From positions 1 to 64,000 of the forward strand of contig CAZHPV010000009.1 of the NCBI GenBank assembly GCA_964534845.1: 64,000 nucleotides of DNA, given 5' to 3'. The notes below the pieces were generated by a model, which saw only the letters and a program-made list of their open reading frames with translations, had not been told where the DNA came from and did no database searches. The stretch is from CALCKU01 sp964534845 (GTDB taxonomy: Bacteria; Pseudomonadota; Alphaproteobacteria; Caulobacterales; Maricaulaceae). The number at the start of each line of letters is the position of its first letter. Position 1 is the stretch's first letter. Shown piece by piece: positions 8,812 through 18,010 of the stretch. The translations under genes were made by a program, and so were the position numbers.

Positions 8812-9558
8812 TTAGGACGGCGGCGCTGTCTTTACCAATAAAGACGGAACGGGGCGTTCCCGCCATTTAAACTTATAAAACTTATGCGTACCGATAGTCT
8901 TTATCAGCTTTAAGGTTTCCGACCAATGTGGCTGAACCGCGACTGTATGATAATGCGTCGCCCCGCTTGTCACAGGTGGAAACCCGCCAGAGAGAATAAG
9001 ACGGGTTATATTTTGCGAATTTTTCCATGACGACCCGTAAGGCTCCTTCATAGTCGAACCATCGCACGTAAAACTAAACTGACAACCGGTTGTACGCTCC
9101 GCGCCCTCATAAACAACGCCGCATATGGTATTTGGATAATGCTTGGATTTTATCCGGTTTAACACAACCTCAGCCACAGCCATCTGCCCGGAAACAGGTT
9201 CTGAACGCGCTTCATAATATACCGCCTCTGAAAGGCAACGATATTGCCGTGTCTCATATTTGGCTTGTAAAATATCTTTTCGGGTTATGACTTCCAGATC
9301 ATCAAGAAAACGGCGCTCGCGCATTGCCGGATTTTTAAGCGCTTTATCTGTATAAATATCCGTCAGCGTGCGTGCCAAACTGGATATATCCTGATCATCC
9401 TCACGTGTGTCTTGGAACACGGACGCGCGGTCCGTCCAGTATTCGGCGTCGCGTTGAGCGGCGGCTTGATCTGCAATGACAGGAAAGACCGAAAACGCCA
9501 ATCCAATGGCGCCAAGTCCGATACCCCAGCCTGCAATTATTTGACTTAAGCGTGACAT
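8812..9558 (-). CDS. SleB-type cell wall hydrolase, membrane-anchored
   Basis: A 248-residue protein with an N-terminal membrane segment (about residues 5-25 from the chosen start) and a C-terminal Hydrolase_2/SleB domain. The catalytic signature CLSEAVYYEARSEP with its Glu is followed by GQMAVAEVVLNRI and FSFTCDG, all typical of SleB/CwlJ lytic transglycosylases. It should cleave peptidoglycan glycan strands in the periplasm. I chose the ATG at 9558 because GGGAG precedes it; the frame extends 20 codons further without such a site. It stands alone. Confidence 0.88.
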   Translation of the reverse strand: MSRLSQIIAGWGIGLGAIGLAFSVFPVIADQAAAQRDAEYWTDRASVFQDTREDDQDISSLARTLTDIYTDKALKNPAMRERRFLDDLEVITRKDILQAKYETRQYRCLSEAVYYEARSEPVSGQMAVAEVVLNRIKSKHYPNTICGVVYEGAERTTGCQFSFTCDGSTMKEPYGSSWKNSQNITRLILSGGFPPVTSGATHYHTVAVQPHWSETLKLIKTIGTHKFYKFKWRERPVPSLLVKTAPPS

Positions 9559-9699
9559 GATCGCGCTCCCTAATGGCCAAAACCGATTCCCGCAAGAAAA
9601 ATAACGCGAAAAACGCAATTGTGATAATCTCGCTACCGATACCCTTCTGGGGTCATAGAATAAGGTTTATAGTTAATAGAGGGTTTAATTATGACAAAA

Positions 9700-12354
9700 T
9701 TATGTGTTTTTCGCCCGAATCGCAGCTTGCGCCGCAGCCAATCGGGCTATGGGCACACGGTATGGAGAGCAGGAAACATAATTTAATCCAACATTATGGC
9801 AAAACGTAATCGAGGCCGGGTCGCCGCCATGTTCCCCGCAAATCCCCAATTTTATATCGGAACGGGTTTTTCTGCCGCGTTCAGCTGCAATAGAGATAAG
9901 ATCGCCAACACCGTCCTGATCCAGCGTGACGAAAGGATCTTTTTCCATAATACCTTGGGCCACATAATCGCCTAGGAATTTACCCGCATCATCCCGGGAA
10001 AGACCAAATGTCGTCTGGGTCAAATCATTGGTTCCAAAAGAGAAAAACGCAGCATGTTGGGCGATATGGTCTGCTCGCAAGGCTGCGCGCGGCAATTCGA
10101 TCATGGTCCCAATCACATAATCAGGTGCGCCCACGGCTTTGGCAACGCCCTCAATAGCGGTCTTGAGAATTTCAAGCTCCTTAGCCGAAGACACAAGCGG
10201 TATCATGATTTCCGCTACCGGCTTAATGCCGGTTTCTTTTTCAACTTCGATCTGGGCTTCAAAAATAGCCCTCGCCTGCATTTCATAGATTTCCGGATAG
10301 GATATCCCCAAACGACAGCCCCGGTGACCTAACATCGGATTGCTCTCAGACAGCTCATTTGCACGGTGCATTAACTCTGAAGCCGGAAGCCCCATAACCC
10401 CAGCGACCGTGCGGATATCATCTTCTGCATGGGGTAAAAATTCATGCAAAGGCGGGTCAAGTAAGCGGATCGTGCAGGGCAGCTCTCCCATAATTTTGAA
10501 GATGGCGACAAAGTCAGCCCTTTGCACAGGTAAAATCTTCTCTAACGCATTTTTCCGGCCCTCTAGGCTCGTCGATAAAATCATTTCCCGGAAAAAGCCA
10601 AGCCGGTCAGCCTCAAAAAACATATGTTCAGTCCGGCACAAACCAATACCTTCGGCGCCAAATTCCTTGGCTGTTTCAACATCTGTCGGTGTCTCGGCAT
10701 TGGTCCGGACTCTTAAGACCCGCATGTCATTTGCCCATGCCATAATCTTGGAAAAATCCCCGGACATTTCGGGTTGGACCATATCAACCGCGCCCGCAAA
10801 AACCTGTCCGCTAGCACCGTCAACTGTAACGATTTCGCCCTTTTTAATAACACGTCCGGCTACAGAAAATTCCCCAGCCGCCTCATGGATACGAATTTCG
10901 CCCGCCCCTGACACACAGGGTGTTCCCATACCGCGTGCAACGACGGCAGCGTGTGAGGTCATTCCACCGCGAGCTGTCACAATCGCTTCAGCCGCATGCA
11001 TGCCGTGAATATCTTCAGGCGACGTCTCTGTTCTTACCAAAATAACCTTGCGTCCGGCTTTTGATAGCGTTTCGGCCTCATCAGATGAGAACACGACCTC
11101 TCCGATCGCGGCACCGGGTGAGGCGGGCAAACCCATAGCGATTATATCGCGCGGGGCATCGGCATCCAATGTCGGGTGTAAAAGCTGATCCAGAGATAAA
11201 GGCTCAATGCGCAAAATGGCTTCTTCCTTCGTGATCTGCCCACTCTCGGCCATATCGACCGCAATTTTAAGCGCGGCGCGGGCTGTGCGTTTACCCGTGC
11301 GTGTCTGCAACATCCAAAGCTGGCCACGTTCGACCGTAAATTCAATATCTTGCATATCGCGGTAATGGGCTTCTAGCGTCTCGAACGTACCAGCCAATTG
11401 GGTATAAACTTCCGGCAAGGCCTCTTCCATAGACAAAGCCTCCTCACCCATGGCTTCGCGGGCGACCTTGGTAAGGGTTTGCGGCGTACGAATACCGGCG
11501 ACAACATCCTCGCCTTGGGCATTAATCAGGAACTCGCCGTAATAAATATTTTCGCCCGTTGACGGGTCGCGGGTAAAGGCTACGCCCGTTGCCGAAGTCT
11601 CGCCCATATTCCCGAACACCATGGCTTGAACATTCAAGGCCGTGCCCCATTCCGCCGGAATATCATTCAGCCGTCTATAGACAACAGCCCGTTCATTCAT
11701 CCAAGACCCAAACACAGCATCAATAGCGCCTTGCAATTGCGCGCGCGGGTCTTGGGGGAAATCCCGACCCAGCTCACTTTTGACGGCATTTTTATAATCC
11801 TCAATAACGGGCTTCCAATTTTCAGCCTTCATTTCCGTATCGAGCATATAACCGAGATTATCTTTGTGGCGATCCAGAATATCTTCAAATGTATGATGAT
11901 GCACACCCAAAACCACATCTGAATACATGGTGATAAAACGCCGGTAACTGTCCAGAGCAAAGCGCTCATCACCAGAGAGCGCGGCCAGACCTTTTACCGT
12001 CGCGTCATTAAGGCCCAAATTCAAAACCGTGTCCATCATGCCGGGCATAGAGGCGCGCGCGCCAGACCGTACAGACACTAATAATGGGTTTTTCGGGTCT
12101 CCGAATTTTTTAGCTGTGAGGTTTTCAATATGGGCTAATCCATCCTCGGTCTGGCTATCAAGTCCGTCGGGATAGGTTTTGTCATTTTCGTAATAATTCG
12201 TGCAAACTTCGGTCGTCATTGTGAAGCCCGGAGGCACTGGCAGACCCAGAGAGGCCATTTCAGCTAGATTGGCCCCTTTACCCCCCAACAGATTTTTCAT
12301 GGTCGTATTGCCGTCTGCTCCACCACCGCCAAAGACATAAACCCACTTCGTCAT
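9700..12354 (-). CDS. ppdK: Pyruvate, phosphate dikinase
   Basis: An 884-residue enzyme interconverting pyruvate, ATP and phosphate with phosphoenolpyruvate, AMP and diphosphate. Domain order is as expected. The N-terminal ATP-grasp domain begins GGKGANLAEMASLGLPVPPG. The central swivelling phospho-His domain has GGMTSHAAVVARGMGTPCV with the carrier His. The C-terminal PEP/pyruvate barrel has the GICGEHGGDP motif with the catalytic Cys. The length matches the bacterial family. It serves gluconeogenesis or anaplerosis when growing on C2/C3 compounds, which would fit the taurine-to-acetyl-CoA route elsewhere in the window (inference). It is followed 35 bases upstream by glyS on the same strand. 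Confidence 0.97.
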   Translation of the reverse strand: MTKWVYVFGGGGADGNTTMKNLLGGKGANLAEMASLGLPVPPGFTMTTEVCTNYYENDKTYPDGLDSQTEDGLAHIENLTAKKFGDPKNPLLVSVRSGARASMPGMMDTVLNLGLNDATVKGLAALSGDERFALDSYRRFITMYSDVVLGVHHHTFEDILDRHKDNLGYMLDTEMKAENWKPVIEDYKNAVKSELGRDFPQDPRAQLQGAIDAVFGSWMNERAVVYRRLNDIPAEWGTALNVQAMVFGNMGETSATGVAFTRDPSTGENIYYGEFLINAQGEDVVAGIRTPQTLTKVAREAMGEEALSMEEALPEVYTQLAGTFETLEAHYRDMQDIEFTVERGQLWMLQTRTGKRTARAALKIAVDMAESGQITKEEAILRIEPLSLDQLLHPTLDADAPRDIIAMGLPASPGAAIGEVVFSSDEAETLSKAGRKVILVRTETSPEDIHGMHAAEAIVTARGGMTSHAAVVARGMGTPCVSGAGEIRIHEAAGEFSVAGRVIKKGEIVTVDGASGQVFAGAVDMVQPEMSGDFSKIMAWANDMRVLRVRTNAETPTDVETAKEFGAEGIGLCRTEHMFFEADRLGFFREMILSTSLEGRKNALEKILPVQRADFVAIFKIMGELPCTIRLLDPPLHEFLPHAEDDIRTVAGVMGLPASELMHRANELSESNPMLGHRGCRLGISYPEIYEMQARAIFEAQIEVEKETGIKPVAEIMIPLVSSAKELEILKTAIEGVAKAVGAPDYVIGTMIELPRAALRADHIAQHAAFFSFGTNDLTQTTFGLSRDDAGKFLGDYVAQGIMEKDPFVTLDQDGVGDLISIAAERGRKTRSDIKLGICGEHGGDPASITFCHNVGLNYVSCSPYRVPIARLAAAQAAIRAKNT

Positions 12355-12389
12355 TTTAAGCCCTCTTAAAAATCACTAAACCTGTAAAC

Positions 12390-14594
12390 TCACTTAGGCA
12401 TTTGCACCGCGTCAAAATCGGCGATTGCGTGCGACGTATCACAAAATAATGAAAGAAGTCTAAGGTTGTTCGCTCTTATTTCTGCTTGGTCATCATTTAC
12501 CGTCACATGCTCGAAAAAATCATCAATCGGGCCGCGTAACCCAGCTAAAGCCCTCATAGCATTAGCATAATCCTCTTTTTCCAGACTCGGCTTTATGGTT
12601 TTATCAGCCTCTAAAAGCGCATTTTGTAAGGCTTTAGCCTCTACCTGCGACAATGTGCCAATCGCGCCTGTGGGCAATTCGCCCTTTTTGGCCTCCGCTT
12701 TCAAGATATTGGCCGCCCGTTTATAGCCCGCCAGCAGGTCAGCCCCGTCCTTTGTCTCAAGGAAAGCTTGAACGGCCTTGACCCGATTGACGATATCAAC
12801 AAGGTCATCGCCAGCGTTAGCCAAGACAGCGTCAATAACGTCATAGCGCACACCCTGATCGCGGAGGTAGACTTTCAAACGCTCCAGGATGAAAGCGAGG
12901 AGGTTTAGTATTATATAATAAGACAGTTTAAAATCTGCGTCCTGTTTATACTTCTGGCGAGCCTTTTCTCCTAGATCATCTATCATCTGCAAATGTATAG
13001 GGTCTGAAATTCCAAGGCTTTCTATTACACTGTCAATAGTATCCATATCAACTTGAGTCGCCGTTGAAACGCGAGTAAATATCACTTCTAAAAACTGCAT
13101 CAATAGCGATTTTAAAAGCTCTATTTTAAGATTATTCTCCAAAATAATCCGCACAACACCGAGGGCCGCGCGCCGTAGCGCGAAGGGGTCTTTTGAGCCT
13201 GTCGGTTTTTCGTCAATCGCCCAAAACCCAACCAGTGTGTCGAGCTTATCCGCGAGCGCAACTGCCACCGCGACAGGATCAGACGGGACGCTATCACTTG
13301 GGCCTTGGGGTTTATAGTGCTGCTCAATCGCGGTGACGATTTCTGGCGCCCCGCCTTCAGCTGCGTACATGAGCGCTCCGATCTGGCCTTGCAGCGAGGT
13401 AAATTCCACAACCGTCTGTGTGACGAGATCACATTTGGCGAGCTTAGCGGCTTGTTCAGCCTTAGCAGGGTCAGCGCCGACTTTGGGCGCCAGCACTTTG
13501 GCCAAGGCTATCACACGCTCCGCCTTGTCACGAATAGAGCCAAGCTTTTTATGAAAGACCACCGTGTCGAGCTTGTCATAATAATCAATCAGCTTTTTCT
13601 TACGGTCTTCGCTTTGGAAAAACTGCGCATCGGACAAACGCGCCGAAATGACCTTGCCATTACCCTTTTTGATGGCCGCACCCCCGTCAGGGGCAATTTG
13701 GTTAGCCACTATGATAAAATGCGGGGCCAAAGCGCCGGTTTTCGGGTCGCGCACGGTAAAGGTTTTCTGGTGCGTCTTTAATGTCAGGCGGATAACCTCA
13801 TCAGGCAGCTCTAGGAAGGCCGGGTCCATATCGCCCAAAATCACAACGGGCCATTCAGCCAGACCCGCAACCTCGCCCAGCAAGCCCTCATCCTCGACAA
13901 GCTCTAATCCTTTAGCGGCGCAGGCTTTGCGCGCATCGGTAAGTATTAAGTCTTTTCGCGCATCTGTTGATAAAAGCACATGGCCTTTACCCTCTAATGT
14001 CTTTTTATAATCCGCAAAGTTTTTAACCGTGAACGGGCCTTTGCCGTGCCGACGATGACCTTGCGTTTGCGTTCCCGTTTTTATACCGCCGACTTCAAAA
14101 TCGACACATTTTCCGTCAAGTAAGCAAATCATACTGGTCAGCGGGCGCACCCAGCGAAAGCTTGACGTGCCCGACTTCATGGATTTCGGCCACGGAAATG
14201 TATTCATCACATCGGGGATGAGATTTGCAATAATCTCGGCGCTATCCACGCCCGGCTTTTCGATCACCGCGACATAATAATCGCCCTTTTTATCACTACG
14301 TGTCTGGGCTTGGGATATATCTGTGAGCCCCGCTCCGCGCATAAACCCTGCAAGGGCTTGTTCTGGTGCGCCCACACGCGGCCCCTTGCGTTCCTCGGAA
14401 ATATCAGGTGAACGCAGCGCAATATCGGCCGTAAAAACCAAACGCCGCGGCCCTGCATAAGACTGCACGTTCTTGGCTTCTAGACCCGCCGCTTTAAAGC
14501 CCGCAATAACCGCTTTAGAGAGGTCTTCGCCTGCCCGTTTTTGCATACGAGCAGGAATTTCTTCGCAGAAAATTTCAAATAAAAGCTCGGCCAT
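12390..14594 (-). CDS. glyS: Glycyl-tRNA synthetase beta subunit
   Basis: Beta subunit (734 residues from the chosen ATG) of the bacterial alpha2beta2 glycyl-tRNA synthetase; it provides tRNA recognition. The beginning AELLFEIFCEEIPARMQ is the standard GlyS N-terminus. The C-terminal part resembles the DALR anticodon-binding region, with KRAANILKAE. The frame can be extended three codons to a GTG, but the ATG at 14594 overlaps the glyQ stop codon by one base (TAATG), which argues for coupled translation from that site. Confidence 0.96.
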   Translation of the reverse strand: MAELLFEIFCEEIPARMQKRAGEDLSKAVIAGFKAAGLEAKNVQSYAGPRRLVFTADIALRSPDISEERKGPRVGAPEQALAGFMRGAGLTDISQAQTRSDKKGDYYVAVIEKPGVDSAEIIANLIPDVMNTFPWPKSMKSGTSSFRWVRPLTSMICLLDGKCVDFEVGGIKTGTQTQGHRRHGKGPFTVKNFADYKKTLEGKGHVLLSTDARKDLILTDARKACAAKGLELVEDEGLLGEVAGLAEWPVVILGDMDPAFLELPDEVIRLTLKTHQKTFTVRDPKTGALAPHFIIVANQIAPDGGAAIKKGNGKVISARLSDAQFFQSEDRKKKLIDYYDKLDTVVFHKKLGSIRDKAERVIALAKVLAPKVGADPAKAEQAAKLAKCDLVTQTVVEFTSLQGQIGALMYAAEGGAPEIVTAIEQHYKPQGPSDSVPSDPVAVAVALADKLDTLVGFWAIDEKPTGSKDPFALRRAALGVVRIILENNLKIELLKSLLMQFLEVIFTRVSTATQVDMDTIDSVIESLGISDPIHLQMIDDLGEKARQKYKQDADFKLSYYIILNLLAFILERLKVYLRDQGVRYDVIDAVLANAGDDLVDIVNRVKAVQAFLETKDGADLLAGYKRAANILKAEAKKGELPTGAIGTLSQVEAKALQNALLEADKTIKPSLEKEDYANAMRALAGLRGPIDDFFEHVTVNDDQAEIRANNLRLLSLFCDTSHAIADFDAVQMPK

Positions 14595-15556
14595 TACTGC
14601 CACGCCCGGGGTTTAACCGCCTTCTCATTTTCGACATGGGCCTGCGCACAGCCTTTCGCGAGGTCGCGTACACGCTTAATATATTCCTGCCTTTGGGTCG
14701 GGCTTACCACGCCGCGCGCATCCAGAAGGTTAAACAAATGCGAGGCTTTCAAAGCATGTTCATAGGCCGGCAGTGGTAGCGGCGTGTCCAGTGCAAGCAA
14801 AGCCTGACATTCGGCTTCCGCATATTTGAACTTTTCGAGAATTTTCTCATGGTCAGAGTGTTCGAAATTATAGGTCGATTGCTGCACTTCGTTTTGATGG
14901 AAAACATCACCGTAAAGCACTTCGGGCGTGCCGTTAGCAGGGTTGGCCTTTGTAAAAACCAGATCATAGACATTATCAACGCCTTGGACATACATGGCGA
15001 GGCGCTCCAATCCATAGGTCAGCTCGCCTGAGACAATATCCAGATCAAGCCCGCCGACCTGTTGGAAATAGGTATATTGGGATACTTCCATACCGTCACA
15101 CCAAACCTCCCAGCCCAGCCCCCATGCGCCAACTGTAGGGTTTTCCCAATCATCTTCGACGAAGCGGATATCATGTAAGTCCTGATCAATCCCGATAGCA
15201 TCAAGCGAGCCTAAATACAGTTCTTGGTAATTGGGCGGGTTAGGTTTCATAATGACCTGATATTGATAATAATGTTGCAGGCGGTTGGGATTATCACCAT
15301 AACGCCCATCGGCTGGCCGGCGAGAGGGCTGCACATAGGCCACATTCCACGGCTTTGGCCCTAGCGAGCGCAACACCGTTGCGGGGTGCAGCGTACCGGC
15401 TCCCACCTCGGTATCAAAGGGTTGCAATATCGTGCAGCCTTGCTCTGCCCAATAGCTCTGGAGATTAATTATAAGCTCTTGAAAAGACGGCACATCCGTG
15501 CGGCTCTGAGCTTGGGGGGCGTTTTTACGAGATTTTTTTGCAGATGAGTTTGACAT
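14594..15556 (-). CDS. glyQ: Glycyl-tRNA synthetase alpha subunit
   Basis: Catalytic alpha subunit (320 residues) that adenylates glycine and charges tRNA-Gly. Visible class II-type features are SYWAEQGCTILQPFDTEVGAG near residue 33, VAYVQPSRRPADGRYGDNPN near 92, and GLDLDIVSGELTYGLERLAM. All are characteristic of GlyQ. It has a short Ser/Lys-rich N-terminal extension. It is coupled to glyS by a one-base overlap. Confidence 0.97.
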   Translation of the reverse strand: MSNSSAKKSRKNAPQAQSRTDVPSFQELIINLQSYWAEQGCTILQPFDTEVGAGTLHPATVLRSLGPKPWNVAYVQPSRRPADGRYGDNPNRLQHYYQYQVIMKPNPPNYQELYLGSLDAIGIDQDLHDIRFVEDDWENPTVGAWGLGWEVWCDGMEVSQYTYFQQVGGLDLDIVSGELTYGLERLAMYVQGVDNVYDLVFTKANPANGTPEVLYGDVFHQNEVQQSTYNFEHSDHEKILEKFKYAEAECQALLALDTPLPLPAYEHALKASHLFNLLDARGVVSPTQRQEYIKRVRDLAKGCAQAHVENEKAVKPRAWQ

Positions 15557-15614
15557 AATGTGCGCTTAATCAATTTTGAACGCAACCTAGCCGCAAACGC
15601 GCAAATTACAAGCG

Positions 15615-15839
15615 CTATGCTCTGAAAATTTCATCCGCCAGACCCGCCAGTTCCAAAGCCCTTATAGCGGCGGCCACATCTTCCTCGATAACCATAACCC
15701 GCCGGGGTATCGCCCCGATAGAGCCATCAATAATAGAGGCATGTTGATCCATGACAAAGCAATCTATCTGCGCTTCTTTCAAAACGGCCTCAACAAAATT
15801 AATCGTTGCAGGATTGACGCTTTTCAACACAGGTACCAT
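15615..15839 (-). CDS. DUF2007 small putative signal-transducing protein
   Basis: A 74-residue protein that fits DUF2007 (annotated as putative signal-transducing). It has a ferredoxin-like pattern: an N-terminal VLKSVNPATINFVEAVLKEA, then a central MDQHAS segment and RRVMVIEEDVAAAIRAL at the end. The cellular role of the family is not established. It lies just upstream of glyQ on the same strand, 58 bases apart, and may be co-transcribed. An upstream neighbour on the opposite strand encodes polyprenyl diphosphate synthase. Confidence 0.8.
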   Translation of the reverse strand: MVPVLKSVNPATINFVEAVLKEAQIDCFVMDQHASIIDGSIGAIPRRVMVIEEDVAAAIRALELAGLADEIFRA

Positions 15840-16010
15840 AAGCCAAAGCCTAACATATTATTCGGACCACTCTTAACCTGAAAATATACAAAAGGGTAGC
15901 CACATAATTGTTATTAACTGCGACGCCACGTCTCTGCTAATTAACTTGTCCAAGGCATAAAGCCAGATTAGTCTAGGACTTATAAAGGCCGTCAACATGA
16001 AAGGTGATAT

Positions 16011-17024
16011 GTGGTAGAGCCGATAAAATTGCACCCCAAGAGCCCGCCGACACCGGCGGAGCGCCTACTCGCACTTGCCAAAACCGATATGCAAGCCGTT
16101 GACGCGCTTATATCTGACCGTATGCAAAGCCCTGTGGGCATTATTCCTGATTTGGCGACCCATTTGGTAGGCTCAGGTGGAAAGCGCTTAAGACCACTTT
16201 TGACCGTCGCCAGCGCCGCAATTTGTGGCTATGAAGGCCGCAATCACCATAAATTGGCCGCCGCTGTTGAATTTATCCACAGCGCGACACTACTCCATGA
16301 TGATGTCGTCGATGAAAGCGCCCTGCGGCGTGGGCAACAGCCTGCCAATATGATCTGGGGAAATGCCTCCTCCATTCTTGTCGGAGATTTCCTCTTTGCC
16401 AGAGCCTTTAACCTTATGGTGGAAACAGATTCAATGGATGCGCTGGGCGTCCTGTCCAAAGCGGCAAGCGTCATAGCAGAAGGCGAAGTTAAACAATTGG
16501 CCGCCCTTAGAAATATCTCCATTACGGAAGCCGATTACATGGATGTGATTCGCGCCAAAACGGCGGCGCTTTTCGCGGCTGCAACCGAAGTTGCCCCCAT
16601 TATCGCGGCCCGACCTGCTATAGAACGCACGGCTTTGCGTGATTACGGTCTCAAGCTGGGTCTGGCTTTTCAACTGGTTGACGATGCGTTGGATTATGGC
16701 GGCCTGCAAAGCGCTCTAGGAAAATCCGTCGGGGATGATTTCCGCGAAGGCAAGGTCACACTGCCCGTCATTCGCGCCTATCAACAGGCCGGCAAGACCG
16801 AAAAAGCCTTCTGGCACCGTGTGGTTGTTGAGCATAATCAGACAGATCGGGATCTGGAAACGGCTATTTCCTATTTGCGGGCAGCGGGTACATTGGAATC
16901 CACGCTTGATCTCGCTAGAAAATATGCGACTGAAGCCAGTCGGGCTTTATCGATCTTTCCTGATAGCGAATGGCAAACTGTACTAAAGGATATGGCAGGC
17001 TTTGTTGTAGAGCGCAGCAATTAA
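16011..17024 (+). CDS. ispB: Polyprenyl (octaprenyl-type) diphosphate synthase
   Basis: A 337-residue all-trans polyprenyl diphosphate synthase that builds the isoprenoid side chain of ubiquinone from IPP. The first aspartate-rich motif LLHDDVVDES starts near residue 95 (DDVVD at 97-101) and the second, LVDDALDY, near 222-229. GGKRLRP near 56-62 binds the allylic diphosphate. The start is a GTG. A six-codon frame (ATG at 15997 to TAG at 16017) overlaps this GTG and could couple its translation. The exact chain length (C40 versus C50) cannot be read from sequence. Convergent with ispE, another isoprenoid gene. Confidence 0.93.
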   Translation: MVEPIKLHPKSPPTPAERLLALAKTDMQAVDALISDRMQSPVGIIPDLATHLVGSGGKRLRPLLTVASAAICGYEGRNHHKLAAAVEFIHSATLLHDDVVDESALRRGQQPANMIWGNASSILVGDFLFARAFNLMVETDSMDALGVLSKAASVIAEGEVKQLAALRNISITEADYMDVIRAKTAALFAAATEVAPIIAARPAIERTALRDYGLKLGLAFQLVDDALDYGGLQSALGKSVGDDFREGKVTLPVIRAYQQAGKTEKAFWHRVVVEHNQTDRDLETAISYLRAAGTLESTLDLARKYATEASRALSIFPDSEWQTVLKDMAGFVVERSN

Positions 17025-17033
17025 CCGCGCGCT

Positions 17034-17939
17034 TTACGCCCCGAACCGCGTCGCGACACACCACCACGCCGGAAATTGACCCGCTATATTGTCCTGCGCC
17101 TTTTGGGCCAGATCAACACTCTCAAATATACCAAAACAAGTCGCCCCCGAGCCGGACATACGCGCTAATTGACACCCTGTTTGTTCAGAAATAGCCAAAA
17201 GGGCCGCCGCGACGGGCCCGACTTGACCTGCCGTAATCTTTTCCAGATCGTTGCGCCCGTTTAAACTCCGCTCAAGCAATCCACCGCTTTCATATTGCCT
17301 GTCTGGTAAATTTGGGGGTGAGGCGTCGTCATATTTTAAAAACACCTCGCGCGTAGAAACCGCGACCCCGGGATTGACTAATAGAGCATGAAGCGCACCC
17401 AAATCGGGGAGCGGCTTAACATATTCGCCAATACCCGACATTCTCGCAGTTTGTGAGCCCAAACATACGGGCACATCAGCACCCAAAGAGAGAGCAAGCT
17501 CACCCCAGTTAATATCAGGGGTTTGGCCGACCACCTGGTTTATATATCGACGAAGGAGTCTTAAGACAGCGGCAGCGTTCGCGCTCCCGCCGCCAATACC
17601 CGCAGCGATAGGCAGGTTTTTTTCAAGCGCAAAACCCAGTGGCGGTAAATCTATTTGCTCACGAACGCGGTTATAGGCTTTGATGATGATATTTTCGCTA
17701 TGCGCGCCAATATCATTTTGCAACCTGTCGGCAAAAGGCCCGCTGAGTTGCAGAGATGGCATTCGTGCTAAACCCGGTTGGTCAAAAACAAGCGTTACAC
17801 AATCATGAATATCGGCAAAGACGACGAGGCTATCTAAGGGATGATAGCCGAAATATTGGCTCGAGCGATCAGCAATAGGGCCTCCGACATGAAGCGTCAG
17901 ATTAATTTTTGCACGGGCTATATCGCTAAGACTTGGCAT
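17034..17939 (-). CDS. ispE: 4-diphosphocytidyl-2-C-methyl-D-erythritol kinase
   Basis: A 301-residue GHMP kinase that phosphorylates CDP-methylerythritol in the MEP isoprenoid pathway. The N-terminal ARAKINLTLHVGG and the phosphate-binding loop PIAAGIGGGSANAA (110-123) are diagnostic. The C-terminal MSGSGATCFGIFES glycine loop completes the site. It is the last gene of a minus-strand series ETF-QO, TPR lipoprotein, ispE. The TPR lipoprotein plus ispE order is common in alphaproteobacteria, in my recollection. Confidence 0.95.
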   Translation of the reverse strand: MPSLSDIARAKINLTLHVGGPIADRSSQYFGYHPLDSLVVFADIHDCVTLVFDQPGLARMPSLQLSGPFADRLQNDIGAHSENIIIKAYNRVREQIDLPPLGFALEKNLPIAAGIGGGSANAAAVLRLLRRYINQVVGQTPDINWGELALSLGADVPVCLGSQTARMSGIGEYVKPLPDLGALHALLVNPGVAVSTREVFLKYDDASPPNLPDRQYESGGLLERSLNGRNDLEKITAGQVGPVAAALLAISEQTGCQLARMSGSGATCFGIFESVDLAQKAQDNIAGQFPAWWCVATRFGA

Positions 17940-18010
17940 GATTTGAACCCGAAATCCCTAATACTGAAAATGCGATATAAAATAGCAAAAAATAAAATCA
18001 GGCAAAAGCG

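Noticed and set aside
10340..11008. 222-codon open frame on the plus strand inside ppdK
   Set aside because: It is antisense to a highly conserved enzyme, has a Ser/Pro-rich composition and no ribosome-binding site.
13305..13781. 158-codon open frame antisense to glyS
   Set aside because: It is a shadow of the glyS reading frame with no protein-like features.
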